Of a stretch of 64,000 bases of DNA, positions 26,172 to 35,215 are shown piece by piece. A program made the position numbers and the translations under genes. How positions within the stretch are numbered: the first letter of the stretch is position 1; every line of letters begins with the position of its first letter. The notes under the pieces are model-generated. The model was not told the origin of the DNA. It was given only the letters and a program-made list of their open reading frames with translations, and did no database searches. This stretch comes from LMUY01 sp965199555 (GTDB lineage: Bacteria; Pseudomonadota; Alphaproteobacteria; Acetobacterales; Acetobacteraceae), in assembly GCA_965199555.1 (NCBI GenBank), contig CBDASJ010000007.1:56373-120372 (forward strand), given 5' to 3'.

Positions 26172-26549
26172 CCGGATGGGCGCAACCCAGGTCTTCGGGA
26201 GGTGGCCATGGTCGGGAAACCCTCCCGCTCCTTGTAGCGCGGAGATCAGCGAGGCGCCGCAGATCATGAATGCCATGCATGCAGCACTACGGTGCCAAGT
26301 TTCTCGCGGAATCTGAATTCCGTCGAAGGTCTGCAATCCACTGATTGTGTTGAAAAAGGCCGGATTAGCCGAACTGGCGCTTTCTTGCATCGGGTGCGCA
26401 ACGGCTTCGCGAGCAATATCAGCGCCTTATCTGTTCGGTTATCGTTATTGTTGCGGCTTAATGAGCGTTAGCGGACTTTTTCAACGGAATTCACTCAAGT
26501 CAGACATTCAACCGGTGGACACCACGGTTGCGGCGGACCGCTTCGTTCC
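26172..26549. other. Intergenic stretch without a gene, containing a MITE-like element
   Basis: About 380 bases between the secreted orphan and the smc stop. No reading frame with plausible coding character was found on either strand. It is clearly less GC-rich than its surroundings and holds the inverted-repeat element at 26349-26485. Confidence 0.6.
26349..26485. repeat. 137-bp MITE-like or insertion-sequence remnant with terminal inverted repeats
   Basis: The left end reads GTTGAAAAAGGCCG and the right end, on the other strand, GTTGAAAAAGTCCG: 13 of 14 bases identical. The interior is AT-richer and non-coding. A diverged third copy of the end motif (GAATTCCGTCGAAGGTC) begins near 26315, matching the outer flank of the right end. 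No clear target duplication is visible. Confidence 0.45.
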
Positions 26550-29500
26550 CTATTCCGCCGCGACCCGTTGCTCCACCATTTCCGCGGCCCGTGCCAGGTC
26601 AACGGACAGCAGCCGCGACACGCCGCGTTCCTGCATCGTCACGCCATACAGCCGGTCCATCCGCGCCATGGTCAGATGGTGGTGCGTGACCACCAGGAAG
26701 CGCGTGCCGGTTTCCTTCACCATCTCGCCCAGTAGGCTGCAAAACCGCTCCACGTTGGCGTCGTCCAGCGGGGCGTCCACCTCGTCCAGCACGCACACCG
26801 GTGCCGGGTTGCAGCGGAATACGGCAAAAATCAGCGACAGCGCGGTCAGCGCCTGCTCCCCGCCCGACAGCAGGGACAGCGTGGCCAGCTTCTTGCCCGG
26901 CGGTTGCGCGTAGATCTCCAACCCCGCCTGCAACGGGTCGTCCGAGCCGACCATCGCCAGATGCGCCCGGCCGCCGCCGAACATGCGGGCGAACAGCGCC
27001 TGGAAATGGCGGTCCACCTCGGCGAACACCTGGCCCAGCCGCTCGCGCCCTTCGCGGTTGATGTGGCCGATCGAGCCGCGGAGCTTGGCGATGGCGGTGG
27101 CCAACTCCTCCTTCTCACCGGCGATGCCGGCGATGCGGCCCTCCATCTCCTCCGCCTCGATCGCGGCGCGCAGGTTGACCGGTCCCATGTCTTCCCGCTC
27201 GCGGGTCAGCCGGTCGAGCCGGCGGCGTGCCCGTTCCTCCGCGTCCGGCGACAGGTCGGCGGGTGGCGGGGGTAGCGTCGGGTTGGCGCCAAGCCGCTCC
27301 AGGATGCGTTCCGCGACCGTGCCCCAGGCATGGTCGGCTTGGGCGGCGGCAGCCTCGCCCCGCACCAGGTCCTCGCGGGCGGTGGCAAGCGCCGCTTCCG
27401 CCGTGCGCATCAGGGCGGCGGACTGGCTGTCCGTCGCTGTCGCAGCCTGCAACGCGGCGGCGGCGCGGCGGTGGGTGGCTTCCGCCGCCTGCAACGCGTC
27501 CGTTGCCGCTTCGGCGCGGCTGGCGACGGCAGCCGGCCCGTCCTGCAAGGCCGTTTTTTCGGCGCCGGCTTCGACCGCCCGGGCGCGCAAATCCACCACT
27601 CGGCTTTCCGCACCGGCGGCGCGCAAACCCCAATCCGACGCTTCCGCGGCAATCGCCTTCAACCTGGCAGCCCGGGTCGCGGCATCCCGCGTGCGGTCCC
27701 GCACGGTTGCCTCGGCGGCCGTGTCGCTCGCGCGCGCCGCGGCCAGGGCGGCGCGGGCGCGCTCAACCGTTTGCCGCAGCACGGTGAGGTCGGGCAGCGT
27801 CGCCCGCTCCGCCTGCACCGTGGCCAGGGCGGCTTCCGCTTCCGCCGCTTCGGGCGCCAGCCGGTTCATCTGCTCGTCCACGGCGGCGAGCTTGGCCCGC
27901 GCGGCGTCGGCCTGCGCGGCGAGCCGGGCACTGTCGGTCCGTGCCCGCTCCCAGCGCCCGTCGGCGTCGCGCCGGGCCAGCCGGGCCGTCGCATCCGCCG
28001 CCGCGGCGGCCTTGTCGGCGAGGTCGGCTTGCTGCCGGGCGGCGGACGCCTCTGCCGCGGCCGCCTTTGCCTCCACCAGCCGGGCACGCAGGCCGTTCAA
28101 CCGGTTGCGTTGCTGCAAGCGCACCGCCGCGGCCGTCGGGGTGCCGCTGCGGATCGTGTAGCCGTCCCAGCGCCACACCGCGCCGGTGCGCGACACCAGC
28201 GTCTGCCCCGCCGCCAAATGCGGCTGCCCAGCATTTCCGGCGGCGTCGTCCTCCACCAGGCCGATCCCGGACAGCGCGCGGGTGAGCGCCGAGGGGCCGG
28301 TTACCAGGCCGGACAAGGGCGTCGCCGGCAGGGGGGATGCGGGCAGCGCCGGCAGATCCCGCCAATGCCGTGCCGCGGCAGGGTCGGCGGAGCCGCCCAG
28401 TTCCTCGCCCAGCACGGCGCCGAGTGCGGCTTCCAGCCCGGACGGCACGGTCAGCCCGTCCACCATGGGCGGCCAGCGTTCGCCATCCTTCACGCCCAGC
28501 ACCTCGGCCAGGGCAGTCGTTTCCGCCGACAGCTTGGCGAGCGACGCGGCGGCCGTGCCGTCCCGCTGCCGCGCCTGGGACGCTGCGTCCGCCGCTGCCG
28601 CCCGGGCGCGTTCGGCGTTGTCCAGTTCTTCGCGGGCCCGCTTGGCGTCGGCTTCCGAGCGGACCGTAAGGGCTGCGGCGTCCGCGACGCGCGCCGGGTC
28701 CAACTGGGCGCTGGCCGCGCGCTCCCGCTCGCCGCGCAACTGCGCGATCTGCCCCGACAGGCGACGCGCCCGCGCCTCCGCCTGTGCCAAGGCCTGGGCA
28801 AGGGCCTGGCCGGTGGCGGTCAGTTGCGCCGCCCGTTCGGTGGCGGCGTTGGCCGCTGTTTCGGTTTCGCGCACCGCGTCGCGCGCCGCGGCACGCGCGG
28901 CTTCGGCGGCGGCGATCCGCTCGGCCGAGCCGGCATCAGCCGCCCGCAGGGTCGCGTCCTCGGCGGTCAGCCGGGCCGTTGCGGCGTCGGAGTCCGCTTT
29001 CACCCGCTCCGCATGCTCCAGGTCACGGCTGACCTGGGCGTGGCGCGCGGTGGCGGCGGCCAGAGCGTCGCGGGCTCGGGCGGTTTCCGCCGCCACCTGC
29101 TCGCGGACGATGCGATGGCGCTCCAGCGCGGTGCGCGCTTCCTCCGCCACGGTGCGCAGCGGCGGCACGGCCTCGGCGGCCGTTGCGGCCTGCCGGGTTG
29201 CGGCGGCCACCGCCTCGGCGGTTGTCGTCACCGCGGCCTTGGCCATCACCAGGGATGCGGCGGCGGCAGCGCGCGCGGTTTCCACCCGGGCCTTGGCCAA
29301 GGCCAGCAGCTCGGCCTCCGCTTCCTTCACCGTGGTGGACAGCGTGCGCCAGCGATTGGCTTGCCGCACCTGCTTCTGCAAGCCGGCCAACTGCCCGTCC
29401 AGTTGCGCGCGCAGATCCTCGGCCCGGGCCAGGTTGGCTTCGGCCGCACGCAGCTTCAGCTCGGCCTCGTGCCGGCGGGCGTGCAGCCCGGTGATGCCGG

Positions 29501-30008
29501 CGGCTTCCTCCAACACGGCGCGGCGCTCGTCCGGCCGGGCGTTGATGATGGTGCCGACGCGGCCTTGGCTGACCATGGCGGAGGACCGGGCACCGCTCGC
29601 CAGGTCGGCAAACAAGGTTTGCACGTCGCGCGCCCGCACTTCGCGGCCGTTGACGCGAAAGGCACTGCCGGCACCACGCTCGATCTTGCGGCTGATCTGC
29701 AGTTCCGGCGCTTCGTGGAACGGGGGAGGGGCCGCGCCAACCGCCTCCTCCAGCGTCAGCACCACCTCGGCCAGGTTACGGCTGGGGCGCCCGGCGGTGC
29801 CGGCGAAAATCACGTCGTCCATCTCGCCGCCGCGCAGCGACCGGGCGTTGGTTTCGCCCATGGCCCAGCGCAGCGCCTCCACCACGTTGGACTTGCCGCA
29901 GCCATTCGGCCCCACCACGCCCGTCAGCCCCGGCATGATCTCCACCGTTTGCGGTTCGGCGAAGCTCTTGAAGCCCGCAATGCGCAAACGGCTGAAGGCG
30001 ATGGGCAA
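26550..30008 (-). CDS. smc: Chromosome segregation protein SMC
   Basis: ATP-dependent condensin of 1152 residues. The N-terminal ATPase half has LRIAGFKSFAEPQ and Walker A GPNGCGKSN at residues 33-41; long Ala/Arg/Glu-rich coiled coils flank a hinge near residues 490-640; the C-terminal half has the signature LSLLSGGEQALTALSLIFA and Walker B VCVLDEVDAPLDDANV. The start is uncertain: a TTG at 30008, five bases past the stop of the thiol-protein gene, begins the conserved sequence; an upstream in-frame extension to 30068 overlaps that gene. Partner scpA/scpB genes are not in the window. Confidence 0.94.
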   Translation of the reverse strand: MPIAFSRLRIAGFKSFAEPQTVEIMPGLTGVVGPNGCGKSNVVEALRWAMGETNARSLRGGEMDDVIFAGTAGRPSRNLAEVVLTLEEAVGAAPPPFHEAPELQISRKIERGAGSAFRVNGREVRARDVQTLFADLASGARSSAMVSQGRVGTIINARPDERRAVLEEAAGITGLHARRHEAELKLRAAEANLARAEDLRAQLDGQLAGLQKQVRQANRWRTLSTTVKEAEAELLALAKARVETARAAAAASLVMAKAAVTTTAEAVAAATRQAATAAEAVPPLRTVAEEARTALERHRIVREQVAAETARARDALAAATARHAQVSRDLEHAERVKADSDAATARLTAEDATLRAADAGSAERIAAAEAARAAARDAVRETETAANAATERAAQLTATGQALAQALAQAEARARRLSGQIAQLRGERERAASAQLDPARVADAAALTVRSEADAKRAREELDNAERARAAAADAASQARQRDGTAAASLAKLSAETTALAEVLGVKDGERWPPMVDGLTVPSGLEAALGAVLGEELGGSADPAAARHWRDLPALPASPLPATPLSGLVTGPSALTRALSGIGLVEDDAAGNAGQPHLAAGQTLVSRTGAVWRWDGYTIRSGTPTAAAVRLQQRNRLNGLRARLVEAKAAAAEASAARQQADLADKAAAAADATARLARRDADGRWERARTDSARLAAQADAARAKLAAVDEQMNRLAPEAAEAEAALATVQAERATLPDLTVLRQTVERARAALAAARASDTAAEATVRDRTRDAATRAARLKAIAAEASDWGLRAAGAESRVVDLRARAVEAGAEKTALQDGPAAVASRAEAATDALQAAEATHRRAAAALQAATATDSQSAALMRTAEAALATAREDLVRGEAAAAQADHAWGTVAERILERLGANPTLPPPPADLSPDAEERARRRLDRLTREREDMGPVNLRAAIEAEEMEGRIAGIAGEKEELATAIAKLRGSIGHINREGRERLGQVFAEVDRHFQALFARMFGGGRAHLAMVGSDDPLQAGLEIYAQPPGKKLATLSLLSGGEQALTALSLIFAVFRCNPAPVCVLDEVDAPLDDANVERFCSLLGEMVKETGTRFLVVTHHHLTMARMDRLYGVTMQERGVSRLLSVDLARAAEMVEQRVAAE

Positions 30009-30012
30009 AGGA

Positions 30013-30618
30013 TCAGCTCGCGGCGGACACGAGCTTGGCAATGGCGTCGAAGGTCTGCTCGCCGGCATGCGGCTTTTCGTTGACGACGAAGGTGGGGGTG
30101 CTGTCGACGTGGTACTTGTCCACGCCGCCTTGCTGCTCGTTCAGGATGGCGGTGCGCAGGCCGCTATCGGCGACCGTGCTGTCGAACAGCGCGCGGGGCA
30201 TGCCGGCCAAGGCCGCGCGCTTGAACAGCTCATCGTTGGGGTTCACGTCGCGGGCGAAGGCCCAGCGGTCCTGGCTGGCCAGCAGGGTGGACACGAACGC
30301 CTCATACCGGGCCGGCGGCAATGCCCGGGCGACCATGGCGGCGGTCAGCGCGACCTGGTCGAGCGGGAAGTCGCGATACACGTAGCGAACCTTGCCGGTG
30401 TCGATCAGCCTGGTTTTCACCTCGGGGAAGACCTCCCGGCTCCAGGCCGCGCAATGCGTGCAGGTGAGGGAGAACCATTCCTGCAACGTGACCGGAGCCT
30501 TGGGGTCACCAAGCGAGCGATCTGCCATGCGAGGATCCGGATCCTCCGCAAAAGCGATCGCCGGAGTAGCGGCAAGAACCGCCGAGGTGACCAGGAGATG
30601 GCGTCGGGAGAGGAGCAT
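30013..30618 (-). CDS. DsbA-family thiol:disulfide protein with CTHC active site
   Basis: 201 residues with a Tat-like or Sec signal (LSRRHLLVTSAVLAATPAIAFA) and a thioredoxin fold interrupted by a helical insert. The redox motif is C53-T-H-C56 in WFSLTCTHCAAW, and the cis-proline lies in DSTPTFVVN. DprA/BdbD-like proteins of this group are oxidases or disulfide isomerases in the periplasm. It lies just upstream of smc and reads into it. Confidence 0.88.
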   Translation of the reverse strand: MLLSRRHLLVTSAVLAATPAIAFAEDPDPRMADRSLGDPKAPVTLQEWFSLTCTHCAAWSREVFPEVKTRLIDTGKVRYVYRDFPLDQVALTAAMVARALPPARYEAFVSTLLASQDRWAFARDVNPNDELFKRAALAGMPRALFDSTVADSGLRTAILNEQQGGVDKYHVDSTPTFVVNEKPHAGEQTFDAIAKLVSAAS

Positions 30619-30727
30619 CGGAACCTCTTACAAGGATGTGCCGAGTCGGCGATTGCCTTCTAGCACGCCCCGAAACCGTGCCCGCAACGTGGCCGGCTTG
30701 GTAGTTCCGTAAGGGGCCGGACAAACG

Positions 30728-30754
30728 AATGGCCGGACCAAAGGCCCGGCCATT
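30728..30754 (-). terminator. Terminator hairpin after the entericidin-like gene
   Basis: Minus-strand RNA can fold AAUGGCCGGGCC against GGUCCGGCCAUU around a UUU loop: a 12-bp stem with one G-U pair, 15 bases after the stop codon, followed by CGUUUGU. Confidence 0.7.
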
Positions 30755-30769
30755 TACGCGATTGGAGGG

Positions 30770-30976
30770 TTACAGGCCTCTTTTCACGTCGTTGGCGCCG
30801 CGCGTCACGGCAGCGCCGGTGGCGGACACGTCCTGGCCGGCGCCGGCCGTGGTGTTGCAGCCGCTGAGTGCCAGGCCCGTCGCCATCAGGGCGACGAGGC
30901 TGAGCACGCCCATCACGCGGCCGCGGCCCGGGTTTGCGACGGCGCTGGTCGGTCGGTTTTGGTTACGAGAGTCCAT
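30770..30976 (-). CDS. Entericidin EcnA/B-like small lipoprotein
   Basis: 68 residues. A lipoprotein signal ends ALSGC, followed by the entericidin-like mature peptide NTTAGAGQDVSATGAAV. Entericidins are small stress-related cell-envelope lipoproteins. The ATG at 30976 has AAAGGA upstream and gives a 21-residue stretch before the hydrophobic core; a GTG/ATG closer to the core is possible. It has its own terminator. Confidence 0.8.
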   Translation of the reverse strand: MDSRNQNRPTSAVANPGRGRVMGVLSLVALMATGLALSGCNTTAGAGQDVSATGAAVTRGANDVKRGL

Positions 30977-31033
30977 GTTTGCAATCCTTTCGTGACAACA
31001 CGGAAACGCTATGGAACGCACCCGGTTGCAACA

Positions 31034-32968
31034 TCAGGACGCGCGGTGCTCGATCAGGTCATCCACCACGGCCGGGTCGGCCAAGGTGGAGGTGTCGCCG
31101 AGCCCATCCGTCTCGTTGGCGGCGATCTTGCGCAGGATGCGACGCATGATCTTGCCGGAGCGGGTCTTGGGCAGGCCCGGCGCCCACTGGATCGCATCCG
31201 GCGACGCGATCGGCCCGATTTCCCGCCGCACCCAGGCGACCAACTCCTTGCGCAACGCGTCGCTGGGCTCCACGCCCGTCTTCAGCGTCACGTAGGCGTA
31301 AATGCCCTGGCCCTTGATGTCGTGCGGGAAGCCGACGACGGCCGCTTCGGCGACCTGTGGATGCGACACCAGGGCGGACTCGACCTCCGCCGTGCCCATG
31401 CGGTGCCCGGACACGTTGATCACGTCGTCCACCCGGCCGGTGATCCACCAATACCCGTCCGCGTCGCGCCGCGCCCCGTCGCCGGTGAAATACTTGCCGG
31501 GGAAGGTGGTGAAGTAGGTCTGCTTGAAGCGCTCGTGGTCGCCATACAGCGTACGCATCTGCCCCGGCCAACTATCCACGATGCAAAGGTTGCCTTCGAC
31601 GGCCCCGTCCAGCTCCGCGCCCTCGGCATCCACCAGCACCGGTTGCACGCCGGGCAGCGGCAGCGTGGCCGAGCCGGGTTTCAACGCGGTGGCGCCCGGC
31701 AGCGGGCTGATCAGGATGCCGCCAGTTTCGGTTTGCCACCAGGTATCGACGATCGGGCAGCGCTCGTCGCCCACCACGCGGTGGTACCACAGCCAGGCTT
31801 CCGGGTTGATCGGCTCCCCCACGCTGCCGAGGATGCGCAGGCTGGCGCGGCTGGTGGACTTCACCGGGCCATCCCCGTCCCGCATCAGCGCGCGGATGGC
31901 GGTGGGGGCGGTGTAGAAGATGTTGACCTTGTGCTTGTCCACGATCTGCCAGAAGCGCGACGCGTCCGGGTAGCTCGGGATGCCTTCGAACATCAGCGTG
32001 GTGGCGCCGTTCGCCAGCGGGCCGTACACGATGTAGCTGTGGCCGGTCACCCAGCCGACATCGGCGGTGCACCAGTACACTTCGCCGGGCCGGTAATCGA
32101 ACACCAGTTCATGCGTGAAGCTGGCCCACACCATGTAGCCGCCGGTCGTGTGCAGCACGCCCTTCGGCTTGCCGGTGCTGCCGGAGGTGTAGAGGATGAA
32201 CAGCGGGTCCTCCGCGCCCATCGGCTCCGGCTCGCAGTCGGGTGCGGCGGCGGCAAGCAAGGCGGCGTAGTCATGGTCGCGCCCCGCCTGCATCGGCACC
32301 GCGCCGCCGGTAACCGCCACCACCAGCACGTCCGTCACCGTCGGGCAGCTTTTCAGCGCCTCGTCCACGTTCGCCTTCAGCGCCACCCGGCGGCCGCCGC
32401 GCCGCCCTTCATCGGCGGTGATCACCAGCGTGGACGCGCAATCCCCGATGCGGTTGGCCAGGCTGTCCGGGGAAAACCCGGCGAACACCACGGCATGGAT
32501 CGCGCCCACCCGGGCACAGGCCAGCATGGCCACCGCGGCCTCCACTACCATGGGCAGGTAGATCGTCACGCGGTCGCCCGGCTTGACACCGTGCTCCCGC
32601 AGCACGTTGGCCAGGCGGCACACCTGTTCGTGCAGTTCGCGATAGCTGACGGTTTTGCTGCTGCCGGGGTCGTCGCCTTCCCAGATGATCGCCGGCTGGT
32701 CGCCGCGCGACTTGAGGTGAGCATCCAGGCACACGGCGGAGGCGTTGAGCCGCCCGTCCTCGAACCACTTGATGGCGACGTCGCCGTCGAAGCTCGTGTT
32801 CTTGATCAGCGAGGGCTTGCGGATCCAGGGGATACGCTCCGCTTCCGTCGCCCAGAAATGGTCCGGGTCGCGGGCGGCGTGGTTCACCATCAGCCGGTAT
32901 TTCTCGCCGTTGACGTGGGCGGAGGCGGCGGTGTCAGGCTTGACGTGGAACAGCGGCGGCTCGGACAT
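31034..32968 (-). CDS. acsA: Acetyl-CoA synthetase (AMP-forming)
   Basis: Activates acetate to acetyl-CoA through acetyl-AMP. 644 residues, the family norm. Motifs: LYTSGSTGKPKGVLHTTGGY (P-loop A3), WCTADVGWVTGHSYIVYGPL, DTWWQTETGG, YFTGDGARRDADGYWWITGR (A7/A8 region), and the C-terminal LPKTRSGKIMRRILRKIA with the lysine that is acetylated to switch the enzyme off. It stands alone between the entericidin and EVE genes. Confidence 0.97.
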   Translation of the reverse strand: MSEPPLFHVKPDTAASAHVNGEKYRLMVNHAARDPDHFWATEAERIPWIRKPSLIKNTSFDGDVAIKWFEDGRLNASAVCLDAHLKSRGDQPAIIWEGDDPGSSKTVSYRELHEQVCRLANVLREHGVKPGDRVTIYLPMVVEAAVAMLACARVGAIHAVVFAGFSPDSLANRIGDCASTLVITADEGRRGGRRVALKANVDEALKSCPTVTDVLVVAVTGGAVPMQAGRDHDYAALLAAAAPDCEPEPMGAEDPLFILYTSGSTGKPKGVLHTTGGYMVWASFTHELVFDYRPGEVYWCTADVGWVTGHSYIVYGPLANGATTLMFEGIPSYPDASRFWQIVDKHKVNIFYTAPTAIRALMRDGDGPVKSTSRASLRILGSVGEPINPEAWLWYHRVVGDERCPIVDTWWQTETGGILISPLPGATALKPGSATLPLPGVQPVLVDAEGAELDGAVEGNLCIVDSWPGQMRTLYGDHERFKQTYFTTFPGKYFTGDGARRDADGYWWITGRVDDVINVSGHRMGTAEVESALVSHPQVAEAAVVGFPHDIKGQGIYAYVTLKTGVEPSDALRKELVAWVRREIGPIASPDAIQWAPGLPKTRSGKIMRRILRKIAANETDGLGDTSTLADPAVVDDLIEHRAS

Positions 32969-33007
32969 TGTTGTTCTTCCCCCTGGGCGCAGCCTACCGG
33001 GCGGCGC

Positions 33008-33415
33008 TCAGTGCTTGAAGCCCCCCAGCCGGCAGATATGGCTCCATTCCGCCGATGTGACCGGGCCGACGGACAGGCGGGACAAGCGCACCAGCGCCAT
33101 GTCGGACAACGCCGGGTCGGCCTTGATCGCGGCCAGCGTCACCGGGGTGGCCATGGGCCCCACCGCCTTCATGTCGACGCACACCCATTTCTCGTCCGTC
33201 GGGTCCGGGTAGCCTTCGCGGACGACCTCCACCACGCCGACGATCTCCTTGCCGATGTTGGAGTGGTAGAAGAACGCGCGGTCGCCCTTGCGCATGGCGG
33301 CGAGGTTGTTTTTCGCCTGGTGGCTGCGCACGCCGGTCCACGGCTCCGTCCCGTGGGCGACCTGCTGGTCCCACCCGAAGGCGTCGGGCTCCGTCTTGAC
33401 CAACCAGTAGGCCAT
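33008..33415 (-). CDS. EVE-domain protein
   Basis: 135 residues covering a single EVE (PUA-like) domain: YWLVKTEPDAFGWDQ, WTGVRSHQAKNNLAAMRKGD, FFYHSNIGKEIVGVVEVV and SVGPVTSAEWSHICRLGG. EVE domains recognise modified bases in RNA or DNA. The ATG overlaps the stop of the upstream YciI gene, so the two are co-translated. Confidence 0.92.
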   Translation of the reverse strand: MAYWLVKTEPDAFGWDQQVAHGTEPWTGVRSHQAKNNLAAMRKGDRAFFYHSNIGKEIVGVVEVVREGYPDPTDEKWVCVDMKAVGPMATPVTLAAIKADPALSDMALVRLSRLSVGPVTSAEWSHICRLGGFKH

Positions 33416-33699
33416 CAGATTGCCGCGCCGTCCTTGAACACCGGCCGGAAGCCATGGATCGTGGTGCTGGCGAACAGCCCGGCCTGCGCGTACGGGTCGC
33501 CGGCGGCGAACATGGCTGCCGCAGCCTGGTCCGCCGCCTCCACCACCAGCAGGGAGCCGCAGGGCTGCCCGGCAGCGTCCAGCAGGGGGCCGCCGTAAGC
33601 GACCTGGCCGGCCGCAAGGTAGGCGACGTGGTCCGGCCGCGTGGCCATGCGCAAGGCCAGGCTGTCCGGCTTGTCGAGGCAGGTGATGGCGAACAGCAT
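33415..33699 (-). CDS. YciI-like protein
   Basis: 94 residues with the small ferredoxin-like YciI fold: MLFAITCLDKPDSLALRM, RPDHVAYLAAGQVAYGGPL, GSLLVVEAADQAAAAMF and GDPYAQAGLF, including the conserved His and Asp of the putative active site. Function of the family is unclear. It is paired with the EVE gene, an arrangement repeated in many alphaproteobacteria. Confidence 0.9.
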   Translation of the reverse strand: MLFAITCLDKPDSLALRMATRPDHVAYLAAGQVAYGGPLLDAAGQPCGSLLVVEAADQAAAAMFAAGDPYAQAGLFASTTIHGFRPVFKDGAAI

Positions 33700-33805
33700 G
33701 CGGGGGCTCCGGGCGGGGTGACGACTGGCTAAACCTTATGTCATGCAGCGCGCGTGGGGAACCGCGCGGCTTCTCTCACTCCGCGCGCCCGTGCTATGGT
33801 GGGGT

Positions 33806-34570
33806 GTGGACGCCACCGCCCTTATCGCCCCGCGCAGCGGCCGGGGCCTGCACCGGTTCGCCAATCCTGGCCGCTTTCTCCGCCTGGCGGGCGCCGTCCA
33901 GCCATGGCTCACGGCGGGCGCGGTGCTGGTGACGGCGGCCGGGCTGTATTGGGGCCTGTTCGTCGCGCCGGCGGATTGGCAGCAGGGCGACGCAGTCCGC
34001 ATCATGTACGTGCACGTGCCGTTCGCCTGGCTGGCCTCGCTCGGCTATGTCGGCCTGGCGCTGTGCTCGGTCGCGTCCTTTATTTGGCGGCACCCTTTGG
34101 CGGACCTGGCCGCGGCCGAGATCGGGCCGGTGGGTGCCGCGTTCACCGGGCTGTGCCTGGCCACCGGCAGCCTGTGGGGCAAGCCGATGTGGGGCGCCTG
34201 GTGGGTGTGGGACGCGCGGCTGACCTCCGTGCTGGTGCTGTTCTTCCTGTATCTCGGGCATATCGCGCTGGTGCGCGCGTTCGATGACCCGCAGCGCGGC
34301 TATCGCGCCGGGGCGATCCTGGCGCTGGTGGGGGTGGTGAACCTGCCCATCATCAAGTTCTCCGTGGATTGGTGGAACACGCTGCACCAGCCGGACAGCA
34401 TCACCTTGACCGGGGCGCCAACCATGGCGCTGACCATGCTGTGGCCGTTGCTGGTGTGTGCGGTGGGTTACACGCTGGTGTTCGCCGCCCTGGTGGTGGC
34501 GCGGACCCGCGCCGCGGTGATGGAGCGCCGCTTCCGCAGCCTGTTGCTCGCCCGCAGCGAGGCGGCGTGA
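33806..34570 (+). CDS. ccmC: Heme exporter/cytochrome c maturation protein CcmC
   Basis: Inner-membrane protein that delivers heme to CcmE. 254 residues with six membrane helices and the tryptophan-rich heme motif WGAWWVWDARLTSVLVLFF between periplasmic histidines (YVHVPFAW and WWNTLHQPDS). GTG at 33806 is the only standard start near HRFANPGRFLRL; a TATGGT -10-like box at 33795-33800 suggests the transcript may be leaderless. It begins the run ccmC-D-E-F-G-H-I; ccmA and ccmB are absent here. Confidence 0.93.
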   Translation: MDATALIAPRSGRGLHRFANPGRFLRLAGAVQPWLTAGAVLVTAAGLYWGLFVAPADWQQGDAVRIMYVHVPFAWLASLGYVGLALCSVASFIWRHPLADLAAAEIGPVGAAFTGLCLATGSLWGKPMWGAWWVWDARLTSVLVLFFLYLGHIALVRAFDDPQRGYRAGAILALVGVVNLPIIKFSVDWWNTLHQPDSITLTGAPTMALTMLWPLLVCAVGYTLVFAALVVARTRAAVMERRFRSLLLARSEAA

Positions 34571-34695
34571 CGCATATGGGTTTCATTGCGGCGGCCTACG
34601 GGCTGGCGGTGCTGGTGCCCGCCGCGTTCGGCGTCGCCGCCGCGCTCCGCCTGCGATCTGCCCGCCGCCGCCTGGCCGCGATCGACCGGCGATGA
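34567..34695 (+). CDS. ccmD: Heme exporter protein CcmD
   Basis: 42-residue membrane peptide that helps release holo-CcmE. THMGFIAAAYGLAVLV followed by a basic tail (LRSARRRLAAI) is the standard CcmD layout. The GTG overlaps the ccmC stop as GTGA; CcmD proteins usually begin M-[ST]-H, which supports this start over the ATG at 34576. Confidence 0.88.
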   Translation: MTHMGFIAAAYGLAVLVPAAFGVAAALRLRSARRRLAAIDRR

Positions 34696-35189
34696 CGCGC
34701 AAGCGCCGCCGCATGGCGGTCCTGCTGGCGTGCGGGCTTGGATTGGGCTCGGCCACCGCCTTGTCGCTGGCGGCGTTCAGCAACGACCTGGTGTTCTTCG
34801 TGGCGCCGTCCGATCTGGCGGCGAAGGGCTTGCCGGGCCGGTCGCTGCGGCTGGGCGGGCTGGTGGAAGCAGGCTCGGTGCAGCGCGTGTCCGAAGGCGG
34901 GCAGCCGGTGGCGCATTTTCGCGTGACGGACGGGCGGGCCAGCGTGGAGGTGGCCTATGTCGGCATCCTGCCGGACCTGTTCCGCGAAGGGCAGGGTGTG
35001 GTGACGTTGGGCACGATGCGGCCGGACGGCACCTTCCGCGCCAGCGAGGTGCTGGCCAAGCACGACGAAACCTACATGCCCAAGGATGTGGCGGACGCGC
35101 TGAAGAAGGCCGGCATGTGGGACCCGACCAAGGGCCCGCCGCCCCCCGCCGCGACGTGGAATACGCTGGCGACGAGGACGGCCGGGTGA
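34692..35189 (+). CDS. ccmE: Heme chaperone CcmE
   Basis: Periplasmic heme carrier, 165 residues, anchored by one N-terminal helix. The covalent heme site is H124 in VLAKHDETYMP with Y128 as distal ligand. An OB fold is visible from LRLGGLVEAGSV to VAYVGILPDLFREGQGVV. ATGA overlap with ccmD. Confidence 0.96.
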   Translation: MTRKRRRMAVLLACGLGLGSATALSLAAFSNDLVFFVAPSDLAAKGLPGRSLRLGGLVEAGSVQRVSEGGQPVAHFRVTDGRASVEVAYVGILPDLFREGQGVVTLGTMRPDGTFRASEVLAKHDETYMPKDVADALKKAGMWDPTKGPPPPAATWNTLATRTAG

Positions 35190-35215
35190 ACGGATCGTCA
35201 CCACTGCAGCTTGAA

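Noticed and set aside
26347..26913. 188-codon open frame reading from the MITE-like element into smc
   Set aside because: Most of it is antisense to the smc 3' end and its first part lies in a non-coding repeat.
27330..30083. 917-codon open frame antisense to smc
   Set aside because: Low-complexity Gly/Arg translation opposite an unmistakable SMC protein; a GC-driven artefact.
30959..33598. 879-codon open frame opposite acsA and the EVE gene
   Set aside because: Spans two well-identified genes on the other strand and has no recognisable domain.
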